Of a stretch of DNA of 19,522 nt, positions 12,312 to 18,141 are shown in pieces. Within the stretch, counting starts at the first letter, position 1, and every line of letters begins with the position of its first letter. The notes beneath the pieces are model-generated. The model did not search any database. It was not told the origin of the DNA and saw nothing but the letters and a program-made list of their open reading frames with translations. Source of the stretch: Holophagales bacterium UBA2201 (GTDB lineage Bacteria > Acidobacteriota > Thermoanaerobaculia > UBA2201); the NCBI GenBank assembly GCA_002327305.1, contig DCUZ01000069.1, positions 175-19,696 of the forward strand, in the 5' to 3' direction. Both the position numbers and the translations under genes were made by a program.

Positions 12312-14843
12312 CTATTCGGGGAAGCGCTTGAGATCGTCCCGCCGAAAGGTCCACTCCGGCGTTTCGATCACCCCCGCGCCGGGCAGCCGGAACCAGGGAC
12401 TGAGGGAGGGCTCCACGAAGTTCTTCAGCACATGGATCTCCTGCGCCGGCATGTAGCTCTGGGCCAGCAGATAGACGCGCCCGCCCCCCTCGGGCCGCTC
12501 GGCGGCGTCCACGAGGATGACCGCATGGCCCGGAAAGCCCCCCTGGACGAGGACGTCGCCCGGCCGGGGCGCCTCGCCGGGCGCCACCGGCCGCAGTTCC
12601 CCGGAAAGGGAGTGACTGCCGGCGTATTCGAACACCTTGTCCAGATACTTCCGGAAGGAGGCGTACGAGGCATCGGGCCCCGCCGTCCGCGACCAGCGCA
12701 CGCGGGAGCCGTCCACCGACGGGCGCCAGCCGTCGGACCACTGCGCCCAGGCCGCCTCGTCGCCGCTGGTGAAGCGGAACATGATCCCGTCCTTCCGGCC
12801 GGACGCCCATAGATACTCGGCGCGCAGGCGGATGACGGCGTCGGCGCACTGCTGGAGGTCGCGGGTCCCCGTGTCGATGTCGAAAACGGCGGCATGCACA
12901 TCCTGCCGGTTCTTGCGCGCACCGTTGAAGAGGAGGACGGGGGGCTCGCCTTCCTTGACCGCCAGAGAGCGGAGGAAAGCGCCGAACGACCCGTCCACGA
13001 GGGCGACCCGGTGAAAGCCGGATGGCGGGGCGATCCGCTCGGCCAGCGGCCGCGCCCCCGCCGCCCGGACCCGGTGGGGTGCGGCGTTGCTTTCGGCGGC
13101 CTCCCCGGAGGGTCGGGGCGATGGAACGGAGGGGAACGCCTTCGCCGTTTCCACGGACCGGACCGGTTCCACGCTCCAGGCCGGCGTCCGCCCCGGATGG
13201 TGGGTGAAGGTCCAACTCCCCCGGGCCTTAAAGATGAAGATGGCCCTCCCCAGCACGGCAACCGGATGATCCAGGTCCACCACCTCGTCGAAATACCGGG
13301 GTTGGTAGAGCCCCGCCAGATTGGTGGCGCTGACGGCGAGCAGCGCTTTGTCGGGCACCGTGACGGGGCTCTGGATCCGCTCGGGATAGTAGAGGTCCTG
13401 GTGGTACGAAGGCAGGGGCGTGTAGAACAGCGGCATATATCCGGCCGGATCGGTCGTCCCGAAGTAGCTTAGAAAGATATGCGAAGCACCCCTTCGTTCA
13501 AGCATCCAACTCTGCAATGCGGGCAGTTCCGTCCCCCAATCCAGATTGGAATCCACGAACAACCGGTACGCTTTGTCCCGATCCCCTGCGAACTCGTTGA
13601 AGTAGGCCAGGTGGTGGGGATGGTTGGAGAGGGTCCCCCAAGCCAGCCATGCGGACAGGGCGCCCAGGAAGACCCTATCCCAGGGCTTCTCGATCAGTTT
13701 CGCTCCCGATGCCCCCGCCAGGAGCGCCATGAAGGGGACCATGGGGAGAAGGTAGCGCTGGCCGAACGGGAACGGCGACGCCACGGCGGAGAGGAACAAC
13801 AGGAGGCAGAAGAGCCAGTACGGCCACGAGGTCCTCAGGGGAACGAGGCGCAGGGACAGGAAAAAGAGGATCAACAGCGGGATGGGGGTTTTCAGGAGAA
13901 ACGAGACCGGAAAGAACATTCGGGGATGGTCCGGGTGGGGCGCCCCCAGGAAGTAGGTCAGCCGGTGGCTGATGAGGTCGCCGGAGATCTTGAATCCCGC
14001 CAGGTAGGCGGCCGGGAGCGGAAGGGAGGGGAGGTCGAAGCGCTCCCGCAGTTCCGGCTGGCCGTGGAAGAAGTAGCCGGCCCATACGACCAGGCCGACC
14101 AGAAGGATGAAGACCATCGCTCCAGCGGCGACCTTGACGAGGGAGGGCCGCCGCTTCCACAGCATCACGGTCCCGACGATGGCGAAATAGGGGAAGAGAA
14201 GAAGCGCGGTATGCTTGGAGAGGAGGGCCAGGCCGGTAAAGAATGCAACCAGCAGTCCCCCTCCCCAATCCGGTTCTTCTACGAATTTGAGTCCGGAGAC
14301 GACCGCGACGAACATGAACAGCGTCACCACGATGTCGGGGGTGGCCAGGGCGCCGTAGGCCAGGAAGTCGGGGGTCAGGATCAGGACCCCGGCGGCGATG
14401 ATCGCCGCCGGGAGACCGAACCTGCGCTGCGCGAGTCCCCCGACCAGCAGAAGAACCCACAGGCTCACATATTGGGCTACGCTCCTTGCGTCACGGACCG
14501 CCGCCAGACCCAAGGTCCAATTCCCGCGGCTGAACAGGTCCAGGCCGAACCGGACCTGATCAGCGGTCCTCCACGCCTCCGAGGAGAAATCGGCCGGGAT
14601 CTCCGCCGTCAGCATCGTCGCTCCATACAGGACCTTGGAGAAGGGGGGATGTTCAAGGTTGAGGCGGAAATCCCCCGTTTTCAGGTAGCTGTAGCCCGCC
14701 GGGGCGTAGATGTTTTCGTCGAAGGAGGCGCTGGTCGCATGGATCGTGGATGCGAAAAGGAAATACAAACCGGCGGCGGACGCCGTAACCAGCGCCAGGA
14801 GGACGATCCAGCGCTTCACGGCATTCACCCGCGGCGCCGTCAA
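12312..14843 (-). CDS. GT39-like membrane glycosyltransferase fused to DUF4846 domain
   Basis: An 843-residue two-part protein. Residues 1-545 form a GT-C (PMT/ArnT-like) glycosyltransferase that would use a polyprenyl-linked sugar on the outer face of the inner membrane. It has about ten membrane segments, the early loop SFDENIYAPAGY (40-51) with the catalytic-type acidic pair Asp42-Glu43, NLEHPPFSK (62-70), and a late periplasmic part with DSNLDWG (431-437). After a Pro/Ser/Ala-rich linker (about 546-600), residues 601-843 match DUF4846 as I know it: RDLQQCADAVIRLRAEYLW (Cys666), PGDVLVQGGFPGHAVILVD (761-779; His773), LAQSYMPAQEIHVL (793-806) and SPWF. DUF4846 is normally a stand-alone secreted protein, so the fusion is unusual. 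The TTG start overlaps the previous stop (TTGA), but the Shine-Dalgarno AGGAG sits very close; GTG at 14828 or 14819 are alternatives. Confidence 0.82.
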   Translation of the reverse strand: MTAPRVNAVKRWIVLLALVTASAAGLYFLFASTIHATSASFDENIYAPAGYSYLKTGDFRLNLEHPPFSKVLYGATMLTAEIPADFSSEAWRTADQVRFGLDLFSRGNWTLGLAAVRDARSVAQYVSLWVLLLVGGLAQRRFGLPAAIIAAGVLILTPDFLAYGALATPDIVVTLFMFVAVVSGLKFVEEPDWGGGLLVAFFTGLALLSKHTALLLFPYFAIVGTVMLWKRRPSLVKVAAGAMVFILLVGLVVWAGYFFHGQPELRERFDLPSLPLPAAYLAGFKISGDLISHRLTYFLGAPHPDHPRMFFPVSFLLKTPIPLLILFFLSLRLVPLRTSWPYWLFCLLLFLSAVASPFPFGQRYLLPMVPFMALLAGASGAKLIEKPWDRVFLGALSAWLAWGTLSNHPHHLAYFNEFAGDRDKAYRLFVDSNLDWGTELPALQSWMLERRGASHIFLSYFGTTDPAGYMPLFYTPLPSYHQDLYYPERIQSPVTVPDKALLAVSATNLAGLYQPRYFDEVVDLDHPVAVLGRAIFIFKARGSWTFTHHPGRTPAWSVEPVRSVETAKAFPSVPSPRPSGEAAESNAAPHRVRAAGARPLAERIAPPSGFHRVALVDGSFGAFLRSLAVKEGEPPVLLFNGARKNRQDVHAAVFDIDTGTRDLQQCADAVIRLRAEYLWASGRKDGIMFRFTSGDEAAWAQWSDGWRPSVDGSRVRWSRTAGPDASYASFRKYLDKVFEYAGSHSLSGELRPVAPGEAPRPGDVLVQGGFPGHAVILVDAAERPEGGGRVYLLAQSYMPAQEIHVLKNFVEPSLSPWFRLPGAGVIETPEWTFRRDDLKRFPE

Positions 14844-15307
14844 ATCTCCTCGATGCGGCTCAGATAGAATTTATTGATGTAGCAGACCCCCGCGTCGGTG
14901 CGCAGTTGGAAGAAGGCGCCGGGGGCGTTCATGAAATCGGTGACGCGGGCCTCATAGGCGGAACCGAAGATGCGCAGGGTCCCCTGGTAGGTCCGGTCGT
15001 CGGTCATCGTCACCTTCAGCTTCGCCTCGCGCGTCGGGGGGACGCCGTGGTCCTTCTCCAGGGCCGGGCTGTCGGAGGGCACCGTCGCGGCCTCGATGAA
15101 CTTCTTGCTGATGAGGACGATGTTGCCGCTGTCGCGCATCCGGATGGGGATGAACTCGCGCGGGTCGAGGTTGAGGAACTCGTCCAGCGTCTCCGGCCCC
15201 TGATGGCGCTCCGAGCTCTCGGCGAGGAAAAAATCGCACGCCTCCTCGCCGTAGCGGTGGAAGAACACCTTGGCGGTGATGGTGTGGCGCGGGATCTTGA
15301 TGTCCAT
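14840..15307 (-). CDS. Unknown protein made of two related halves
   Basis: I do not recognise a named function for this 155-residue protein. It has no signal peptide or membrane segment. Two halves align to each other. Residues 12-76 include LDEFLNLDPREFIPIRM, then GNIVLISKKFIEAATV. Residues 96-155 include VTDFMNAPGAFFQLRT, then GVCYINKFYLSRIEEI. Each half looks like a small beta-barrel with the pattern D-F-(L/M)-N...F-x-(P/Q)-(I/L)-R...(L/Y)-I-(S/N)-K, reminiscent of Sm-like or PilZ-sized folds. The ATG at 15307 lies 5 bases after the barrel-protein stop, and the stop overlaps the start of the glycosyltransferase gene. It therefore belongs to the thioredoxin-barrel-glycosyltransferase operon and is likely a cytoplasmic regulatory or sensory component, which is inference. 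Confidence 0.7.
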   Translation of the reverse strand: MDIKIPRHTITAKVFFHRYGEEACDFFLAESSERHQGPETLDEFLNLDPREFIPIRMRDSGNIVLISKKFIEAATVPSDSPALEKDHGVPPTREAKLKVTMTDDRTYQGTLRIFGSAYEARVTDFMNAPGAFFQLRTDAGVCYINKFYLSRIEEI

Positions 15308-15312
15308 GGCCG

Positions 15313-15930
15313 TCAGAACCGGAACACGAAACCCGCCGAGATCTCGGTGGTGTCCAGCGAGTCGCTCCAGGTGTCGCAGTCATGGTCCCAGCAGTCGTCG
15401 TCCCAGTAGTCCTGCTCGCTGGTCAGGATCCAATAGGCCCGGATGTCGGCGCGGAAGGCAAAGCCCGGACTGAAGTAGATCTTGAACCCGCCCCCCATGT
15501 TCCAGGCGAAATTGGTGTCGGTGGTCTGCCGCCAGTTCCATTCGTTGTCCAGGGTGGGGTGGTCCAGGATCGCCGCCCCGAGGCCGATGGTGAAGAAGGG
15601 GGCGAAGGCGGCCTTGCCGAACTGGAAGGTGAAGTTCCCCTGGAAGTAATAGATGTCGAAATCCCTCCCCTCCCAGGTCTCGGACTGCGTCCCCGCCATC
15701 GTCATCTCGATGGCGATGTTGTCGGTGAAGAAATACGAGCCCCGCATCCCCAGCAGAACGGAGTCGTCCACCTCCATCTTCAGGGTGCTCCCCGAGCCCA
15801 GGTCGAGGGTGAAGGTGTCCCCCAGGTGGGAACCGGCAAACAGTTCGAACTCCGAGGTCCCCTCGCGAAAGGCCGCGGATGCCGGGAGGGCCATCGCCAG
15901 AAGCGCCAGGACCACCAGTGCCTTTTTCAT
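15313..15930 (-). CDS. Small outer-membrane beta-barrel protein with acidic Cys-pair loop
   Basis: A 205-residue secreted barrel. The signal peptide is MKKALVVLALLAMALPASAA (1-20), followed by alternating strands rich in Phe, Tyr, Trp and Gly, and a C-terminal strand EISAGFVFRF ending in Phe, the usual BAM-recognition end. The size suggests an 8-stranded OmpW/OmpX-like barrel, probably not a large pore. The last loop (about 172-193) is strongly acidic and carries the only two cysteines, Cys180 and Cys185 in DDDCWDHDCDTW, which could form a disulfide or bind metal. The ATG at 15930 has a strong Shine-Dalgarno sequence (AAGGAGG) and overlaps the thioredoxin stop (ATGA). A much longer in-frame extension upstream is rejected because it would read through the thioredoxin gene in another frame. 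Confidence 0.82.
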   Translation of the reverse strand: MKKALVVLALLAMALPASAAFREGTSEFELFAGSHLGDTFTLDLGSGSTLKMEVDDSVLLGMRGSYFFTDNIAIEMTMAGTQSETWEGRDFDIYYFQGNFTFQFGKAAFAPFFTIGLGAAILDHPTLDNEWNWRQTTDTNFAWNMGGGFKIYFSPGFAFRADIRAYWILTSEQDYWDDDCWDHDCDTWSDSLDTTEISAGFVFRF

Positions 15931-16391
15931 GGATTTCCTCCTTGGAAGGAATCGAGGAGCGCGTTGACCTTGCGTTCGAAATCGGCGGTATAGCCGGCCC
16001 AGCGGGCGGCCTCGGCGCCGTCGGGTCCCAGGACGATGTTGACGGGGACCGCCTGGACCTGGAGCGCTTTCACCACCTCGGGCGCGACGCGGAAGACGGG
16101 GAGTTCCATCTTCTTGCGCGCCATGTATTTCCGGGCCGTCTCCCCCGTGGCGTCCAGGTTGACCGTGAGGATCCGCACCTTGCGCCCCGTCCGCTCCCCG
16201 GCGATCCTCTGGAGGGCGGGCAGTTCCATCTGGCAGGGTTTGCACCAGGTGGCCCAAAAGTTCACCACCACCGTCTCCCCGCGGAAATCGGCCGTGCTTC
16301 CGGCCGGGCGGCCGTCCAGATCCAACAGCGGAATGGCCGTCGCGGCCGCGGGATCGGCCGATAGAACCAGGAGGAGCAGAAGCGCAACCAT
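15927..16391 (-). CDS. TlpA/ResA-like periplasmic thioredoxin
   Basis: A 154-residue thiol-disulfide oxidoreductase exported by a signal peptide (MVALLLLLVLSADPAAATA, 1-19). The thioredoxin fold follows: a DLDGRPAGSTADFRG beta-hairpin typical of TlpA/ResA, VVVNFWATWCKPCQMELPAL (41-60) with the redox pair Cys50-Lys-Pro-Cys53, and the cis-proline loop VQAVPVNIVL with GPDG. TlpA-type proteins reduce disulfides of exported proteins or apo-cytochromes in the periplasm. The ATG at 16391 is chosen over in-frame upstream ATGs (16403, 16430) because a consensus promoter occupies that space. It is the first gene of a four-gene operon. No cytochrome c assembly genes are nearby, so the likely client is the adjacent Cys-containing barrel (inference). 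Confidence 0.9.
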   Translation of the reverse strand: MVALLLLLVLSADPAAATAIPLLDLDGRPAGSTADFRGETVVVNFWATWCKPCQMELPALQRIAGERTGRKVRILTVNLDATGETARKYMARKKMELPVFRVAPEVVKALQVQAVPVNIVLGPDGAEAARWAGYTADFERKVNALLDSFQGGNP

Positions 16392-16403
16392 GGGTAAAAT
16401 CAT

Positions 16404-16409
16404 TATAAT
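16404..16409 (+). promoter_or_regulatory. Candidate -10 box of tlyA
   Basis: TATAAT on the plus strand lies 14 bases before the tlyA ATG at 16424 and overlaps the minus-strand -10 by four bases. No good -35 is seen at 16381-16386. The predicted leader is about 7 bases, too short for a Shine-Dalgarno sequence, and none is present. Confidence 0.45.
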
Positions 16410-16425
16410 ATGGGTTCGAGCCCAT
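16410..16425. promoter_or_regulatory. Inverted repeat in the tlyA/thioredoxin promoter spacer (candidate operator)
   Basis: ATGGGTTCGAGCCCAT is a 16-bp inverted repeat with a single off-symmetry pair. It fills the spacer between the -35 and -10 boxes of the minus-strand promoter and includes the first two bases of the tlyA start codon. A protein bound here would block both directions. It might also form a hairpin at the tlyA start. No regulator gene is adjacent. Confidence 0.5.
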
Positions 16426-17173
16426 GTCAAAGACCCGCCTGGACCTTCTCGTCGTCACCCGCGGCCTGGCGGCCACCCGCCACGAGGCGCAGACCCTCAT
16501 CCGGCTGGGGAAGGTGTACGGCCCGGGCGGCCGCCTCGACAAGCCGGGCACGGCCGTCCCCCGGGACCTGGAGGTGCGGCTGAAGGAGGAGGAGCGCTAC
16601 TGTTCCCGCGGCGGGTACAAGCTGGAGAGCGCCCTCGAGGCCTTCGCCCTCGATCCGTCCGGCTGGGTCTGCCTGGATGTGGGGGCCTCCACCGGGGGAT
16701 TCACCGACTGCCTCCTCCAGCGCGGGGCCGCGCGGGTGTACGCCCTCGATGTGGGGCGGTCCCTGCTCCACGAAAAGGTGCGCCGCGACCCCCGCGTGAC
16801 GGTCCTGGAGGCGGTCAACGCCCGCAACTTCGACGCCTCGACCATCCCGGAACCGGTGGACCTGGCCACCGTGGATGTCTCCTTCATCTCCCTCACCCTG
16901 GTCCTCCCTCCCCTCCTCCCCGTCCTCCGCCCCGGCGGCCTCCTGCTGCCGATGGTCAAGCCGCAGTTCGAACTGGGCCGGGAGCGGGTCCCGCGCGGAG
17001 GGGTGGTCAGGAGGGAGGAAGACCGGCTGGCGGCGGTGGAGAAGGTGGAGGCCTGCGCGGCGGCGATCGGCCTGGAGATCGCGGGGCGCGCCCCCAGCGG
17101 CCTCAAGGGGCCCAAGGGGAACCAGGAGTATTTTCTGTTGCTTAAGAAACCGCTTGAAGGCTTGAAAGCTTGA
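16424..17173 (+). CDS. tlyA: TlyA-family rRNA (cytidine-2'-O)-methyltransferase
   Basis: A 249-residue S4-plus-FtsJ methyltransferase. TlyA proteins methylate 2'-O of cytidines in 16S and/or 23S rRNA using S-adenosylmethionine; in mycobacteria this affects capreomycin sensitivity. The N-terminal S4 RNA-binding domain covers about 1-60 (SKTRLDLLVVTRGLAATRHEA, split for description). The methyltransferase has the SAM loop LDVGASTGGFTD (84-95) and the K-D-K-E catalytic set: Lys66 in RGGYKLESA, Asp151 in DVSFISL, Lys179 in MVKPQFE and Glu235 in GNQEYFLLL. The last residues LEGLKA and the stop codon are written by an 8-bp repeat array, so the C-terminus has been remodelled by repeat growth. Divergent from the thioredoxin operon and convergent with the MBL gene. 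Confidence 0.93.
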   Translation: MSKTRLDLLVVTRGLAATRHEAQTLIRLGKVYGPGGRLDKPGTAVPRDLEVRLKEEERYCSRGGYKLESALEAFALDPSGWVCLDVGASTGGFTDCLLQRGAARVYALDVGRSLLHEKVRRDPRVTVLEAVNARNFDASTIPEPVDLATVDVSFISLTLVLPPLLPVLRPGGLLLPMVKPQFELGRERVPRGGVVRREEDRLAAVEKVEACAAAIGLEIAGRAPSGLKGPKGNQEYFLLLKKPLEGLKA

Positions 17174-17184
17174 AAGCTTGAAGG
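17152..17184 (+). repeat. Octamer tandem array (CTTGAARG x4) at the tlyA 3' end
   Basis: CTTGAAGG, CTTGAAAG, CTTGAAAG and CTTGAAGG (17153-17184) form four units in exact 8-bp register. Read from 17152, the unit is GCTTGAAR. The tlyA stop TGA (17171-17173) lies inside the third unit. The units match the consensus GCTNGAAR of the larger array at 17250-17361, which is in the opposite orientation. Confidence 0.8.
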
Positions 17185-17249
17185 CTAAACACTTAATAGT
17201 GAGCTGAAGGCCATTCACAACCCACCCGTTCCACCGGTTTTTGCCCTTG

Positions 17250-17361
17250 CCTCCAGCCTTCCAGCTTTCTAGCCTTCCAGCTTTCTATCTTTCCAGCTTT
17301 CTAGCCTTCCAGCTTTCTAGCCTTCCAGCGCTCCAGCTTTTTAGCCTTCCCGCCTTCCCGC
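17250..17361 (-). repeat. Octamer tandem array (14 units, YTTCYAGC / GCTRGAAR)
   Basis: Fourteen consecutive 8-bp units in exact register run from CCTCCAGC at 17250 through alternating CTTCCAGC and TTTCTAGC to CTTCCCGC, CTTCCCGC ending at 17361. The stop codon of the metallo-hydrolase gene (17341-17343 on the minus strand) lies inside the twelfth unit, and the last units encode that protein's final residues. The alternation gives a 16-bp higher-order period in the middle. Confidence 0.85.
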
Positions 17362-18141
17362 GTCCTCCTCCCGGTGCTCCAGGACGCTCGTGATAAAGTG
17401 CGACTTGGCGAAGTCGCCTTGGGTCAGATAATACCGCCACCCCTCCTTCATCCTCATCGCCCGCTTGATCTGCCCGAATTTCATCCGCCGGTTCTTCATC
17501 CCCACGATGGTATCGCGGATGGAGGTGAGGTTGTACCATTTGTTCTCGATGAGGTAGTGGGGATCGGTGATGGAGCCGATGTGGGAGCAGTAGAGGACCC
17601 GGATGGGGAGGGAGCGGATCTTCTTATACGAGGCGATCAGTTCCTCCAGGTCCTCCTCCTCCTTCATGCTGGTGATGAGGGTCCCCGTGTAGAGGTCGCC
17701 GGCGAAAAGCCACTGGCGATCGGGCTCGTACAGCCCCGCATGGCCGGGGCAGTGGCCCGGCAGGGAAAGCACCTGGAAGGTGTGCCTGGGCGTCCGGAGC
17801 ACCTCCGGCAGGGGTTGGAACCGGGCCGCCGCGGGCCGTCCGTAGAGGAGGCGGCGATAGAGCAATTGCGGCGGAAATCCGTTCTTCAGGACCTCGATGC
17901 CGTCGGGGTGGAGGAACGGCACGAGACCGCGCGCGTTGAGGAGGTCTGCGTTGCCGCTGTGCTGTTCGTGGTAGTGGGTCAGGGCCGCCTGCTCGGGCTT
18001 CTCCTCGTCCAGAAGCCGTTTCATGGCGCGCCGGCAGGGGGGCGGCCCGCAGTCGATGAGAAGACCGTCCACGACATAGACGCAGGACCTGTCGGTCCGG
18101 CCGTGAAGGCGGACCTGCCTCACGCCCTCGCCAGGTTCCAT
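17341..18141 (-). CDS. MBL-fold metallo-hydrolase with altered metal motif
   Basis: A 266-residue soluble protein of the metallo-beta-lactamase fold; these enzymes are usually hydrolases with two metal ions. Ligand motifs in order: LTHYHEQHSGN (55-64), with His56, His58 and His61 but Gln60 where HxHxDH has Asp; PGHCPGHAGLY (129-138) with His130 or His134; FAGDLYTG (147-154) with Asp149; and LYCSHIGS (183-190) with His187. The substrate is not evident; overall it resembles hydrolases of the glyoxalase II/quorum-quencher type. ATG 18141 has a GAGGA Shine-Dalgarno sequence and overlaps rnhB by 22 bases; an in-frame GTG at 18123 would give a 4-base GTGA overlap and is an alternative. The C-terminal AGRREG and stop are encoded by repeat units. 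It is the second gene after rnhB. Confidence 0.85.
   Translation of the reverse strand: MEPGEGVRQVRLHGRTDRSCVYVVDGLLIDCGPPPCRRAMKRLLDEEKPEQAALTHYHEQHSGNADLLNARGLVPFLHPDGIEVLKNGFPPQLLYRRLLYGRPAAARFQPLPEVLRTPRHTFQVLSLPGHCPGHAGLYEPDRQWLFAGDLYTGTLITSMKEEEDLEELIASYKKIRSLPIRVLYCSHIGSITDPHYLIENKWYNLTSIRDTIVGMKNRRMKFGQIKRAMRMKEGWRYYLTQGDFAKSHFITSVLEHREEDAGRREG

Larger units (their letters stand above)
16402..16430 (-). promoter_or_regulatory. Consensus sigma70 promoter of the envelope operon
   Basis: On the minus strand TTGACA (16430-16425), a 17-base spacer and TATAAT (16407-16402) match the sigma70 consensus at all twelve positions. The thioredoxin ATG at 16391 follows the -10 box by 10 bases, so the leader is only a few bases. 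The -35 box lies inside the first codons of the divergent tlyA gene. Confidence 0.8.

Noticed and set aside
13479..14867. Long open frame of about 460 codons on the plus strand opposite the glycosyltransferase gene
   Set aside because: It is an antisense shadow produced by high third-position GC; its translation is low-complexity (Gln, Gly, Glu, Arg-rich) without any family motif, while the minus-strand frame has clear membrane and DUF4846 motifs.
15931..16551. N-terminal extension of the small barrel gene to a start at 16551
   Set aside because: It would read across the whole thioredoxin gene in another frame; the ATG at 15930 has a signal peptide and a strong Shine-Dalgarno sequence.
17250..17361. 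CRISPR-like array
   Set aside because: The units are only 8 bp and contiguous, with no spacers of unique sequence and no cas genes; this is a simple tandem array.
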